Positions 17,028 to 27,055 of a stretch of DNA of 64,000 nt are shown here, in pieces. The translations under genes and the position numbers were made by a program. The notes under the pieces are model-generated. The model saw only the letters and a program-made list of their open reading frames with translations. It searched no databases and was not told where the DNA came from. The stretch is taken from positions 123,167-187,166 of the forward strand of contig CAWUVH010000011.1 of NCBI GenBank assembly GCA_963925895.1, in the 5' to 3' direction. Within the stretch, counting starts at the first letter, position 1. Each line of letters starts with the position of its first letter. The DNA is from Eutrophovita sp913057845. Its GTDB lineage: Bacteria; Pseudomonadota; Gammaproteobacteria; Burkholderiales; Eutrophovitaceae.

Positions 17028-20000
17028 ATGCTTCCCTCCCTCCAGATTACCCAAAATGGGCAACGACAAACACTCAAGCTGAATTCTCGAAGTGGCCTCA
17101 GTTTGCTTATCGCAAACACTGCGACCACTCGAAAATCTCCCCTTGCTGTGATATGCCAAAAGGCCTCGGAAGCAAATAGATTAGTTGAGGAAATTAGATT
17201 TTTCAACAAAGATCTACGCGTTCATCTCTTCCCAGATTGGGAAACTCTGCCCTTTGATACATTCTCGCCACATCAGGATCTAATTTCCCAAAGATTAGAA
17301 ACCTTGTATCAAATTGATACTAAAAATATTGACGTACTGGTCGTCCCAGTTGTAACTGCTCTTTATTATCTACCTCCTAGAGAATTTTTAAATAGTTACG
17401 TATTCTTTCTAAAAATCAAAGATACATTAGACCTAGATGATTTTAGAGAAAAGCTCCAAAGAGCGAGTTATTCTCCTGTATCACAAGTCCTCGCGCCTGG
17501 AGAGTATGCAATAAAAGGGGGGATCATTGATGTTTTCCCTATGGGCAGCGTCCTGCCATACCGAATAGATCTGTTCGATACTGAAATTGACAGCATACGA
17601 ACATTCGATGTTGATACGCAAAGAAGCATCTATAAAGTTAACGAGATACGTCTATTACCCGCAAAAGAGTTTCCTACGGATGATGCTGCAAGAACAAAAT
17701 TTCGCACTAAATATCGAGAGATTGTAGAAGGTGATCCATCTAAAAGTCTAATCTACCGAGAGATTTCTAAAGGCTCAAACCCACCCGGCATTGAATATTA
17801 CCTCCCACTGTTTTTTGACGAAATTTCACCACTATTGGATTATCTCGACAATGACTGGACCCTAATTTTAGAAGGAAATCTCGAATCTGAGATTCGTGAA
17901 TTCTGGAACGATGCTGACTCGAGATATCGGCTATTAAGGGGAGAGGTTGAACGACCGCTGTTGGATCCAGCCCGCTTATTCTTACGTGAAGCGGAATTCT
18001 TTACCGAAATCAAGAAGTTTAGCCGGCTAAAAATCAGCACATCTCAGGAACCAGATAATTACTTTGAATCACTTCCTGATTTATCAATTAATCGTCGGCT
18101 TCAGGATCCTCTTACTAACCTGAAACACTTCTTGACTGAACATAATAAAAGCGTGGTGTTAATTGCTGACAGTCCAGGAAGAAGAGAAACACTCAAAACC
18201 CTATTTCACGACCATTCGATATCCACGGAAGATATCGATGAATGGAAGAATGAGCTGCCTAGAAATAAAAGTCTGTTCATTTCAGTTGGGCTTTTAGATC
18301 ATGGATTCATTCTAAAAGACAGCTCTCTAGCCATTATTACCGAATCTGAACTCTATCCGCAGCAAACCCGCGTCCGAAGTAAACGAGACCGCAAGACTTC
18401 GAGTGAGAATCTAGTTAGAGATTTATCTGAAATTCGTAAAGATGACCCAATCGTGCATTTGCAACATGGTATTGGTCGATATAAAGAATTAATCATGCTA
18501 GACCTGGGTGAGGGAGATACAGAGTTTCTAACCATCGAATATGCGGATGGAGATATTCTATACGTGCCCGTATCTCAACTTGAAATGATCAGTCGTTACT
18601 CTGGTGGGCCGCCGGAGACTGCTCCGATACATCGCTTGGGAAGTGACAAGTGGGATAAAGCTAAAAAGAAAGCAGCAAAACAAATTAGAGATACTGCTGC
18701 AGAGCTATTGAACATTTACGCCCAGCGTGCTTCAAAACAAGGCTTAGCGAGGCGGCTGGACAAAACGGGATACGCCTCTTTCTGTGAGGACTTCCCTTTC
18801 ACGGTAACGATAGATCAACATCATGCTATCGAGGACACAATTGCTGACCTTCAATCTGACAAACCAATGGATCGGCTCATATGTGGTGACGTAGGTTTCG
18901 GAAAGACAGAAGTTGCACTGCGGGCTGCGTACGTAGCGGTAGCAGATAATGCACAAGTAGCGGTATTAGTACCAACAACGTTGTTAGCCGAGCAGCATTT
19001 TCAGACATTTTCTGATCGTTTTGCGAATCTCCCGGTAGAAATTCGTGAACTCTCTCGCTTTAGAAGCAGAAAAGAAGTCATAGAAACAATAGATGGATTA
19101 AAAACCGGAAAAGTTGATATTGTCATAGGGACACACAAGTTATTATCAAAAGAGATTCAGTTTGATGATCTTGGCCTAGTCATAGTGGACGAAGAACATC
19201 GTTTCGGCGTCAGGCACAAAGAAGCCTTGAAATCTCTAAGAGCAGATACAGACATCCTAACGCTAACAGCGACACCAATACCCAGAACGCTTGCCATGAG
19301 CATGGAGGGATTACGAGATTTCTCGGTTATCACCACGCCTCCCGAAAAGAGACTATCAATCAAAACATTTGTGATGTCTTTCAATCGCGGAATGATTAGA
19401 GAGGCGGCCCTAAGAGAACTCAAGCGCGGTGGACAAATTTATTATTTACACAACGAAGTAGACACAATTGAAAGAGAGCTCGAAAAACTAAATGAAATTC
19501 TGCCAGAAGCTTCAATAAGAATCGCTCACGGGCAAATGCATGAGCGAGACCTAGAGTTCGTCATGCGTGATTTTTACCAGGGGAGATTTAATATCTTACT
19601 GTGCACCACGATCATTGAAACAGGAATCGATATTCCAACTGCGAATACCATCATCATTAATCGGGCCGAAAAATTTGGCCTAGCCCAACTGCACCAGCTA
19701 CGAGGTAGGGTCGGGAGATCGCACCATCAAGCCTATGCCTACCTAATGACAACTGACGGAGTTAAGTTAAAAGGTCCCGCAAAAAAGAGGCTTGAAGCGA
19801 TACAACTCATGGAAGATCTTGGATCTGGATTTTTCCTTGCCATGCACGATCTTGAAATACGAGGAGCTGGCGAAGTACTCGGAGACTCGCAAAGCGGCGA
19901 CCTACAAGAAATCGGTTTTCAACTTTATGTGGACATGCTTGACCGAGCCGTGCAATCCCTTAAATTAGGGAAAGAACCGAACATAGATATACAAATTCCA

Positions 20001-20447
20001 CAAGGGACTGAAATCGTATTGCACACTCCAACACTTCTAACGAATAACTATTGCCCAGATGTTCATGAGCGCCTCATCATATATAAGAGACTGGCCAATG
20101 CGTCAACGCAAACCCAATTGGAAAAAATTGAAGAAGAATTGATCGACCGATTCGGATTACTTCCCCCCGAAACAAAAGCATTATTAGCTTCACATAAACT
20201 TCGTATTGTTGGGAAACTTTTAGGTATCTCTAAAATAGACTCTGCCCCCAATAAAACCAGTATTGCATTTCACACTGACCCACTCGTAGATCCAATGGAG
20301 ATCATAGAACTGGTACAAAAGAGGAATGACATCCGGTTCTCCGGTCCTAGCAAGCTTATTTGCGAACATGAAAATGTTGACTTGGCAGAGGAGCGCGTAA
20401 GGTATCTACAAGAAATCTTGTCTGGGCTGACCCAACCTTCATCCTAA
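17028..20447 (+). CDS. mfd: transcription-repair coupling factor Mfd
   Basis: A 1139-residue ATP-dependent translocase that removes RNA polymerase stalled at lesions and recruits UvrA. Domains in order are a UvrB-like N-terminal module (LFPDWETLPFDTFSPHQDLISQR), an RNA polymerase interaction domain near residues 470-545 (DPIVHLQHGIGRYKEL), and superfamily 2 helicase motors. The motors show GDVGFGKTEVALRAA, DEEHRFG, TATPIPRTLAMSMEGLRD and the RecG-like LAQLHQLRGRVGRS. The C-terminal TRCF domain completes it. Length and motif order match E. coli Mfd (1148). The gene ends 16 bp from the convergent Rieske gene. Confidence 0.97.
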   Translation: MLPSLQITQNGQRQTLKLNSRSGLSLLIANTATTRKSPLAVICQKASEANRLVEEIRFFNKDLRVHLFPDWETLPFDTFSPHQDLISQRLETLYQIDTKNIDVLVVPVVTALYYLPPREFLNSYVFFLKIKDTLDLDDFREKLQRASYSPVSQVLAPGEYAIKGGIIDVFPMGSVLPYRIDLFDTEIDSIRTFDVDTQRSIYKVNEIRLLPAKEFPTDDAARTKFRTKYREIVEGDPSKSLIYREISKGSNPPGIEYYLPLFFDEISPLLDYLDNDWTLILEGNLESEIREFWNDADSRYRLLRGEVERPLLDPARLFLREAEFFTEIKKFSRLKISTSQEPDNYFESLPDLSINRRLQDPLTNLKHFLTEHNKSVVLIADSPGRRETLKTLFHDHSISTEDIDEWKNELPRNKSLFISVGLLDHGFILKDSSLAIITESELYPQQTRVRSKRDRKTSSENLVRDLSEIRKDDPIVHLQHGIGRYKELIMLDLGEGDTEFLTIEYADGDILYVPVSQLEMISRYSGGPPETAPIHRLGSDKWDKAKKKAAKQIRDTAAELLNIYAQRASKQGLARRLDKTGYASFCEDFPFTVTIDQHHAIEDTIADLQSDKPMDRLICGDVGFGKTEVALRAAYVAVADNAQVAVLVPTTLLAEQHFQTFSDRFANLPVEIRELSRFRSRKEVIETIDGLKTGKVDIVIGTHKLLSKEIQFDDLGLVIVDEEHRFGVRHKEALKSLRADTDILTLTATPIPRTLAMSMEGLRDFSVITTPPEKRLSIKTFVMSFNRGMIREAALRELKRGGQIYYLHNEVDTIERELEKLNEILPEASIRIAHGQMHERDLEFVMRDFYQGRFNILLCTTIIETGIDIPTANTIIINRAEKFGLAQLHQLRGRVGRSHHQAYAYLMTTDGVKLKGPAKKRLEAIQLMEDLGSGFFLAMHDLEIRGAGEVLGDSQSGDLQEIGFQLYVDMLDRAVQSLKLGKEPNIDIQIPQGTEIVLHTPTLLTNNYCPDVHERLIIYKRLANASTQTQLEKIEEELIDRFGLLPPETKALLASHKLRIVGKLLGISKIDSAPNKTSIAFHTDPLVDPMEIIELVQKRNDIRFSGPSKLICEHENVDLAEERVRYLQEILSGLTQPSS

Positions 20448-20463
20448 ACGTATCGTAACAAGA

Positions 20464-20784
20464 CTAATCCCACCGATTATCTCGTATCAAGATGTGGTCA
20501 TTTTCTATTTTTATCGGGAAGGTTGCTGTAGCCTCCCATGCTGGCGCACTCAGTGCTTCACCGGTTTTAACCGAGAATCTCGCCCCATGACGAGGGCAGA
20601 CTACTTCATCGCCCTCCAATGGACAACCACTTAAGATCGCCCCATCATGCGTGCACACGTCCTCAATCGCAAAGAACTGCCCATCCAGGTTATATATAAC
20701 GACAATAGTTCCGTCGAGATCTGTTTGACACCATTTGCCCAACTGAACGTCCGTCACTGAACATACTTTTTGCCAATCACTCAT
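20464..20784 (-). CDS. Rieske-type [2Fe-2S] ferredoxin at the end of the SUF operon
   Basis: A 106-residue soluble Rieske protein from ATG 20784; a TTG three codons upstream is less likely. The cluster motifs are CTHDGAILSGC (Cys-x-His) and CPRHGARF (Cys-x2-His), typical of oxygenase ferredoxins and NirD-like domains. It follows the nfu gene by 40 bp in the same direction. Rieske genes at the tail of SUF operons are recurrent, and a role as an electron donor in cluster assembly or repair is an inference only. Confidence 0.88.
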   Translation of the reverse strand: MSDWQKVCSVTDVQLGKWCQTDLDGTIVVIYNLDGQFFAIEDVCTHDGAILSGCPLEGDEVVCPRHGARFSVKTGEALSAPAWEATATFPIKIENDHILIRDNRWD

Positions 20785-20824
20785 AACCGTCAACGTCCGC
20801 TTCTATAACCCATCGAGATCCGGC

Positions 20825-21394
20825 TTATACCGCTATAACGTCGATATTAGGATCGATTTCCCTTACTAAACTGGTAATACCAGCGAGTGTCCCAGATAAG
20901 GAACTGGGACAGCTACCACATGCGCCCTGATAATGAACGCTCAAAACATTATCCTCTAAGCCTACGACATAGAGATCACCGCCATCACTTTGAAGGTATG
21001 GCCTCACGCGGTCATCTAGCAATTCATTGATTTGCACCAGCTGAGCCCGTTCCGTTTCGGAAAGACTGGATTCATCCGTTTGAAGCCATGTGGCAGTTTT
21101 CGATGCTTCTTCCGACACCTGAGTTGCAACAGGCGCCAAACGAATTGGTTCGGCCAAAGATCGCATCAATTCTTTCCAATCGGCACTACCGTCTTGCGTC
21201 ACCGTAATCCAATTATCGACGTAAAAAACAGATACCACACTCTCTATTTGAAACAAACTAGACGCAAGCTCATCCCCAACCGCTTCTTCCGCTGACTCAT
21301 ATGACTTGGCCACGCCATAGGTTATAGGTTCTTTGAGTACGAATTTCCTAGCGTTTGGATTTGGGGTAACTTCTAAATCGGCAATTTTAGGCAT
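20825..21394 (-). CDS. NifU-family Fe-S scaffold/carrier with Nfu N-terminal domain
   Basis: A 189-residue Nfu-type protein. The N-terminal Nfu_N domain (about residues 3-85, beginning EVTPNPNARKF) resembles the domain seen in mitochondrial NFU1. The C-terminal NifU domain (about 115-189) has the cluster-binding pair in GACGSCPSS, Cys 159 and Cys 162, and the preceding VRPYLQSDGGDL. It probably carries [4Fe-4S] clusters from SufBCD to targets. It sits 11 bp after sufU. Confidence 0.92.
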   Translation of the reverse strand: MPKIADLEVTPNPNARKFVLKEPITYGVAKSYESAEEAVGDELASSLFQIESVVSVFYVDNWITVTQDGSADWKELMRSLAEPIRLAPVATQVSEEASKTATWLQTDESSLSETERAQLVQINELLDDRVRPYLQSDGGDLYVVGLEDNVLSVHYQGACGSCPSSLSGTLAGITSLVREIDPNIDVIAV

Positions 21395-21405
21395 AATTTT
21401 TTTAC

Positions 21406-21891
21406 TTAAGTTTTTTGGGTTCCTGAACCGGGAACAGGATCTTGATCACCTTCTGTAGAAGCTTCGTCTTTCGAGTTGATTGCTGCTGTTAACGTGTGCC
21501 AAGGTAACATCGCACATTTAACCCGTGAAGGTAGGTCACGAATACCTGAGAAAACAGTAAGGCTCCCAAGCTCTTTTGCCTCATCGGCTGCACTGGGCCC
21601 AGTAGTCAACGACCGAAACTGCTCGGCCAATGCAATTGCATCGGCGAATGCCTTACCCTTAACCTTTGTAGTCATCATCGAACCTGAAGACATACAGATG
21701 GCGCAGCTTTCGCCCTCATACTGTATGTCCTCTATTTTTTCGTCAACCACAGTCATGCTTACCCATAGGTGGTCACCGCACAAGGGATTAATACCCTCGG
21801 CTTTATGTGTTGGATTCGTAATCATTCCCCAGTTTCGCGGCTTCTTACAATGATCCAGGATCACCTCTTGGTATATTTGTTTGGAACTCAT
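21406..21891 (-). CDS. sufU: SufU-type Fe-S assembly protein
   Basis: IscU-fold protein of 161 residues in the SufU branch. The zinc/cluster residues are in NPLCGDHLW (Cys 38, Asp 40), ESCAICMSSGS (Cys 63, Cys 66) and VKCAMLPWHTL, and there is the extra inter-Cys insertion typical of SufU rather than IscU. In Firmicutes SufU is the zinc-dependent sulfur acceptor for SufS. A SufE gene is absent from this operon, which fits SufU replacing it. The last 25 residues (Glu/Asp/Pro-rich) look disordered. Confidence 0.92.
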   Translation of the reverse strand: MSSKQIYQEVILDHCKKPRNWGMITNPTHKAEGINPLCGDHLWVSMTVVDEKIEDIQYEGESCAICMSSGSMMTTKVKGKAFADAIALAEQFRSLTTGPSAADEAKELGSLTVFSGIRDLPSRVKCAMLPWHTLTAAINSKDEASTEGDQDPVPGSGTQKT

Positions 21892-21903
21892 ATTAATAAT
21901 GTC

Positions 21904-23127
21904 CTAGCTGAATATTTTCTGTGCGTTACGGATGGAGGCAACGAGCTTGTCCACATCATCGATCGTATTGTACAAATAGAAAGAAGCCCGTGTCGTTGCA
22001 GGGACCTTATATCGCTGCATAACTGGTTGCGCGCAATGATGTCCTGTACGCACAGCTACGCCATCGTCATTAAGTAAGGTGCCTATGTCATGAGCATGCA
22101 CGCCTTTAATATTAAAGGAAATGACTGCTGCCTTATTAGGAGCCGTACCGTAAAAAGTTATATCCTTAATATCCGACAATGCCTCTGTAGCATACTTGGT
22201 CAATACTTTTTCATAGCGCTCAATGCTATCAAGGCCAATCGCCTCTAAATAATCTATTGCCTCACCGAGACCAAGTGCCGAGACGATTGGAGGCGTGCCT
22301 GCTTCAAATTTTGCGGGAATATCGGCATAAGTAGTCTTTTCGAAGGTGACCGAAAGAATCATATCTCCCCCGCCTTCATACGGATTCATTCTCTCCAACC
22401 AATGACGCTTACCGTAAAGAATACCGATTCCGGTTGGACCACACATCTTATGCCCAGAAAAAATATAAAAATCACAGCCAAGATCTTGAACATCCACTTT
22501 CATATGAGGCGCTCCTTGAGCACCATCAACCAAAACTGGAATCTCTCTTGCATGCGCAAGAGCAACCATATCTTTAATAGGATTAACAGTCCCCAACACA
22601 TTCGAGACATGAGTCACCGCAACTAATTTTGTTTTATCGGACAACAAACGCTCGTATACCTCTAAATCCAATTCTCCGATATCACTAATTGGAATGACTT
22701 TCAGCGTCGCGCCAACTTCGTCACACAATTGCTGCCAAGGAACGATGTTCGAATGGTGCTCCATATGGGACACAATGATTTCATCTCCAGCATGAACGAA
22801 CTTACGCCCATAAGCATGCGCAACCAAATTAATCGCATGTGTTGTGCCCTTAGTGAATATAATTTCTGAGGTATCAGCCACATTTAAAAACCTTGCCACC
22901 GTTGTCCTTACCGCCTCATAAGCCGCCGTCGCTTGCTCTGAGAGTTGATAAACACCACGGTGAATGTTGGCATGTTCATACTGATGGTAATGATTGATAC
23001 GATCAATCACTGATTGAGGCATTTGTGCACTCGCACCGCTATCCAAATATACTAAAGGCTTGTTATTAACTGACGTCGCTAAGACAGGAAAGTCCCGTCG
23101 AATGCGCTCAACATCGAATTCAACCAT
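21904..23127 (-). CDS. sufS: cysteine desulfurase SufS (group II)
   Basis: PLP-dependent class V enzyme, 407 residues, releasing sulfur from L-cysteine. The PLP Lys is in FSGHKMCGPTGIG and the catalytic Cys in RTGHHCAQPVM, a short group II loop. FPVLATSVNNKPLVYLDSGA at the start and the Pro-rich ARASFYLYNT near the end match SufS/CsdA proteins. It lies between sufD and sufU, its likely sulfur acceptor, and is the second cysteine desulfurase in the operon. Confidence 0.95.
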   Translation of the reverse strand: MVEFDVERIRRDFPVLATSVNNKPLVYLDSGASAQMPQSVIDRINHYHQYEHANIHRGVYQLSEQATAAYEAVRTTVARFLNVADTSEIIFTKGTTHAINLVAHAYGRKFVHAGDEIIVSHMEHHSNIVPWQQLCDEVGATLKVIPISDIGELDLEVYERLLSDKTKLVAVTHVSNVLGTVNPIKDMVALAHAREIPVLVDGAQGAPHMKVDVQDLGCDFYIFSGHKMCGPTGIGILYGKRHWLERMNPYEGGGDMILSVTFEKTTYADIPAKFEAGTPPIVSALGLGEAIDYLEAIGLDSIERYEKVLTKYATEALSDIKDITFYGTAPNKAAVISFNIKGVHAHDIGTLLNDDGVAVRTGHHCAQPVMQRYKVPATTRASFYLYNTIDDVDKLVASIRNAQKIFS

Positions 23128-23172
23128 ATCAATATCTCTCTCTTGTTCCCATTTAGATATACTTTGATGCTC

Positions 23173-24480
23173 TTATATTTTTGTTTGGTCTCGAATATAA
23201 CTTTCTATAACCGCACCTAAAGACTTAATCGGCAAATCTTCAATCACCTCTTTAGCAAAGGCATAATTGAGTAAATTACGCGCTAAATCATCATCGAGGC
23301 CGCGAGACTTCAGATAGAACAATTCATCTTCGCTCACCTGCCCGACAGTTGCGCCATGCGCACACTTAACATCATCGGCAAATATTTCTAATTCAGGCTT
23401 GGTGTCAACTGACGCTCGAGCGCTAAGCAATAAATTGCGATTTTGTTGGCTGGAATTCGTTTGCTGCGCCCCTTTATGAACCTTTACCTTACCGTTAAAA
23501 ACAATCTTAGACCGATCTCCAGCAATGGTTTTATGAACCTGTATTGACTGCCCATGAGGTTTTGTATGTTCGATGCATGAATGCATATCAACTATTCGCT
23601 TATCGTGTCCAAGCGCTAAACCTTTAATTGCAATATGACCCCCATCTTCACGCTGTCTCGTGACCAAATTATGTCTCGATACTACCGCTCCAACACTGAC
23701 CGACCAGTTTTGATACGAAGCACCTTTATCTATGCCTACATGCGTATGTGCAATATGGTAAGCACTGTCATCATCACGTTGAAGCTTGACATGTATGACC
23801 TGTGATTCAGCTGCCAGTGATAACTCTGACACAGCATTGGTCATATAGCCAAAACCGCCTATACCAATATAATCCTCTAGAACACATACTCGTGCCTGCT
23901 CTTCGGCGATGAGGAGCAATCGCGGATGATTGAAGGTATGTTTACCTGTGCTGATATTTAAAATGTGGATAGTTTCAAAAGAATTACCATTAGAATCCGC
24001 ATGAATCACGACGACATCTTTAAATAGCGCGGTATTCATTTCGCAAAACCCACTGACTCCATCACCTTCTAGGCTATTTAATCGGCGCTTTACCGATACC
24101 TTTAGTTGAGCATCGTTCAGTGCTGACTTCAGATTACAGACTCGAATTTTAGTTTGGGCTGAGCTCACAGTACTCAATGAGGGGGAGTAAACGCCATTCA
24201 CCAGAACAACAGAACTACTGGCTTCTGGAATCAAAAATGATTTCACCACTGATGGGTCAATGGGTGTGTCAAGCGCTGAGGGAGTAAGAGTACTTTTATA
24301 TAGCCCAGTCAAATCTGTAAAACGCCACTCCTCTTCCGAAGTTGTCGGCAGTGGGCACTTTTCAAAATGGGTACGAGCATCTAACTGACAGCTTTTTAAC
24401 CAATCTTCTGTTGAATGCTCGACGTTAGCCCCATCCGCCTTCAACAAAGAGGCTGTAAACTCCACCGATTGCTGACTCAT
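23173..24480 (-). CDS. sufD: Fe-S cluster assembly protein SufD
   Basis: Component of the SufBC2D scaffold, 435 residues from ATG 24480. This start overlaps the sufC stop as ATGA and is preferred over a start 33 bp upstream. The right-handed beta-helix core, the CIEHTKPHGQSIQVHKTI and IVFNGKVKVHKGAQQTNS segments and the terminal FLKSRGLDD-like YLKSRGLDDDLARNLL are characteristic. The conserved His in ADDVKCAHGATVG, needed for cluster building with SufB, is present. Confidence 0.95.
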   Translation of the reverse strand: MSQQSVEFTASLLKADGANVEHSTEDWLKSCQLDARTHFEKCPLPTTSEEEWRFTDLTGLYKSTLTPSALDTPIDPSVVKSFLIPEASSSVVLVNGVYSPSLSTVSSAQTKIRVCNLKSALNDAQLKVSVKRRLNSLEGDGVSGFCEMNTALFKDVVVIHADSNGNSFETIHILNISTGKHTFNHPRLLLIAEEQARVCVLEDYIGIGGFGYMTNAVSELSLAAESQVIHVKLQRDDDSAYHIAHTHVGIDKGASYQNWSVSVGAVVSRHNLVTRQREDGGHIAIKGLALGHDKRIVDMHSCIEHTKPHGQSIQVHKTIAGDRSKIVFNGKVKVHKGAQQTNSSQQNRNLLLSARASVDTKPELEIFADDVKCAHGATVGQVSEDELFYLKSRGLDDDLARNLLNYAFAKEVIEDLPIKSLGAVIESYIRDQTKI

Positions 24481-25262
24481 GCTGCTCTCGAACGGTTTTC
24501 GTCCAGAACCCACTCATATCCTCGAGACTCAAGCTCATGCGCTAAAGACTTGTCCCCAGTCTTAATCACGCGCCCACCATCCACAACATGAATGAAATCT
24601 GGTTCAATGTAATTAAGTAGTCTCTGGTAATGAGTCACAAGCACTACAGCATCGCTGTCACCGTGCAGCGTGTTCACACCATTTGCAACAACCCTTAAAG
24701 CATCAATATCTAACCCGGAATCAGTTTCATCTAATATGGCGAGAGTAGGTTCTAAAATCGCCATTTGAAGGATTTCATTTCTTTTCTTTTCACCACCCGA
24801 AAACCCGTCGTTCAAACTGCGCTCCAAAAAGCTCGCATCCATACCAAGAAGGCTCAATTTACTCTGAATAAAGTCATCAAACTCAAGTGGGTCCAACTCG
24901 TCTTTACCCCTTGCGCCCTGAACAGTGTTGTATGCCAACCTCAAAAATGAACCATTTGTGACACCGGGAACCTCGACTGGATACTGAAACCCAAGAAAAA
25001 CACCCAGCTTTGCTCGTTCATCGGGCTCTAAGTCCATCAAACTTTGCCCCTTAAACTCTAAAGTACCACCATCAACCGTGTAAGAAGGATGTCCGGCTAA
25101 GACCTTAGAAAAGGTACTTTTACCAGAGCCATTAGGCCCCATGATTGCGTGTATTTCACCAGCTTTAACAGTTATATCAAAACCCTTGAGTATTTGAGTG
25201 CCATCAATACTAGCGACGAGGTTATGTACGCTTAGGATCGTTGCTGCATTCTTGATAATCAT
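24477..25262 (-). CDS. sufC: Fe-S cluster assembly ATPase SufC
   Basis: ABC-type ATPase of the SUF scaffold, 261 residues. Walker A GPNGSGKST, Q-loop FLGFQYPVEVPG, signature FSGGEKKRNEI, Walker B LAILDETDSGLDID and the switch His VLVTHYQRLL are all intact. ATGA overlaps join it to both sufB upstream and sufD downstream, so the three scaffold subunits are translationally coupled. Confidence 0.96.
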   Translation of the reverse strand: MIIKNAATILSVHNLVASIDGTQILKGFDITVKAGEIHAIMGPNGSGKSTFSKVLAGHPSYTVDGGTLEFKGQSLMDLEPDERAKLGVFLGFQYPVEVPGVTNGSFLRLAYNTVQGARGKDELDPLEFDDFIQSKLSLLGMDASFLERSLNDGFSGGEKKRNEILQMAILEPTLAILDETDSGLDIDALRVVANGVNTLHGDSDAVVLVTHYQRLLNYIEPDFIHVVDGGRVIKTGDKSLAHELESRGYEWVLDENRSRAA

Positions 25263-26695
25263 CCAACACTTCCTTCCAGTTTTAGACCGAGTAATTTTGT
25301 TGCCTCGACCGCGAACTCCATGGGCAAGTGCATAAATACATCTCTGACGAATCCATTAATAATCATAGAAACAGCTTCTTCAGAATCGATACCTCGACTC
25401 AAAAAATAAAACAACTGCTCTTCACCAATTTTTGACGTGCTTGCCTCATGTTCTACGGTCGCGCTCTTGTTGGCGACCTCAATGTAAGGGAATGTGTTGG
25501 CGCCACAAAGATCGCCAATCAACATAGAGTCGCATTGAGAATAGTTACGAGCACCATCGGCTTTAGGTGACACCTTCACCAAACCACGATAACTATTATT
25601 AGATTTTCCCGCTGAAATACCCTTACTGATAATGCGGCTGCGCGTATTCTTGCCAATATGGAACATCTTTGTTCCAGTATCAGCCTGCTGCATGTGATTA
25701 GTAAGCGCTACGGAGTAAAACTCACCCACCGAATTATCTCCAAGAAGAATACACGAGGGGTATTTCCAAGTCACCGCTGATCCAGTCTCCACTTGGGTCC
25801 AAGATATTTTGGAGTTTTTACCTTTGCACAATCCGCGCTTAGTCACAAAATTAAAGATACCACCAACACCATTTTCATCTCCGGCATACCAATTTTGCAC
25901 AGTGGAATACTTAATATCTGCATCATCCATAGCAATGAGCTCAACCACGGCTGCATGCAATTGATTCGTATCAAATTGAGGTGCAGTGCATCCCTCTAGG
26001 TAACACACCTGGCTGCCCTCTTCTGCGACAATCAGAGTCCTTTCAAACTGACCCGAGTCCTGAGTATTGATGCGAAAGTAAGTCGACAGATCCATCGGAC
26101 ACTTCACACCTTTCGGGATGTAACAGAACGACCCGTCCGTAAAAACCGCTGAATTTAATGCGGAATAAAAATTATCGGTATAAGGAACAACACTACCAAG
26201 GTACTTCTTAATCAGATCCGGATGGTCTCTGACCGCCTCAGAGAACGAGCAAAATATGATCCCGTATTCCGCTAACTTTTCTTTATAGGTGGTCGTTACA
26301 GACACGCTATCAAAAACAACATCCACAGCAACGCCAGCCAAAGCCGCCCGCTCATTCATAGGAATACCAAGCTTCTCAAAAGTTTTCAATAACTCTGGAT
26401 CGACCTCATCCATGGACTTCTTGGTCGCCTTAGACTTCGGTGCCGAATAATAAATTATGTCCTGAAAATCAATTTTTGGATATCTCACGTTTGGCCATTT
26501 TGGCTCTGTCATCGTCAACCAATGACGGTAAGCATTAAGACGAAACTCTAACAACCAATCTGGCTCATTCTTCTTGCTCGATATCGTTCGAATAACATCT
26601 TCGCTCAAACCACGAGCCATTGAATCCGTCTCGATTTCGGTGTGGAATCCAGCCTTGTACGGCTGATTCACAATGTTATCAATTGCTGTACTCAT
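25259..26695 (-). CDS. sufB: Fe-S cluster assembly protein SufB
   Basis: Scaffold subunit that receives sulfur and builds the cluster with SufD and SufC, 478 residues, the usual length. Signatures are KSMDEVDPELLKTFEKLGIP, EEGSQVCYLEGCTAPQFD with the conserved cysteines, KRGLCKGKNSKISWTQVETGSAVTWKYPS (beta-helix segment) and FYFLSRGID near the C-terminus. It follows the SufA-like gene by 15 bp. Confidence 0.97.
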   Translation of the reverse strand: MSTAIDNIVNQPYKAGFHTEIETDSMARGLSEDVIRTISSKKNEPDWLLEFRLNAYRHWLTMTEPKWPNVRYPKIDFQDIIYYSAPKSKATKKSMDEVDPELLKTFEKLGIPMNERAALAGVAVDVVFDSVSVTTTYKEKLAEYGIIFCSFSEAVRDHPDLIKKYLGSVVPYTDNFYSALNSAVFTDGSFCYIPKGVKCPMDLSTYFRINTQDSGQFERTLIVAEEGSQVCYLEGCTAPQFDTNQLHAAVVELIAMDDADIKYSTVQNWYAGDENGVGGIFNFVTKRGLCKGKNSKISWTQVETGSAVTWKYPSCILLGDNSVGEFYSVALTNHMQQADTGTKMFHIGKNTRSRIISKGISAGKSNNSYRGLVKVSPKADGARNYSQCDSMLIGDLCGANTFPYIEVANKSATVEHEASTSKIGEEQLFYFLSRGIDSEEAVSMIINGFVRDVFMHLPMEFAVEATKLLGLKLEGSVG

Positions 26696-26710
26696 ATTGT
26701 TAAGACACCA

Positions 26711-27043
26711 TCAGTTGTTTTCGTCAATCGTAAAACTCTCACCACAACCACAAGTCGCAGCAGCTTTAGGGTTTTCAACTTTAAATAATTCGTTTAACCC
26801 TTTTCTTTCAAAATCAAGGATTGAGCCGTCTAAAAATACGAGGTCAGATTTTTTTACAAGCAACTTCACATTTTCCGACTCAAACACCTCTTCGTCTGCA
26901 GCGATCTCGGAAGCTCGCTCGAAGGTATAACTCAGCCCAGAACATCCAACCGTCCTAACCCCAAACCTCAAACCAACCCCTCCTTCTTTATCTAAGGATC
27001 GTTGAATATGAATCGCTGCTTTTTGTGTAACCTGTATCGACAT
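26711..27043 (-). CDS. sufA: A-type Fe-S carrier protein (SufA/IscA/ErpA family)
   Basis: A 110-residue HesB/IscA-fold protein with the three conserved cysteines, Cys 34 in TVGCSGLSY and Cys 98 and Cys 100 in TCGCGESF. A-type carriers accept clusters from SufBCD and pass them to apoproteins. Position between the iscS-like gene and sufB supports the SufA name, though the exact subtype cannot be separated from IscA or ErpA by eye. Confidence 0.92.
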   Translation of the reverse strand: MSIQVTQKAAIHIQRSLDKEGGVGLRFGVRTVGCSGLSYTFERASEIAADEEVFESENVKLLVKKSDLVFLDGSILDFERKGLNELFKVENPKAAATCGCGESFTIDENN

Positions 27044-27055
27044 AATTAATATGAC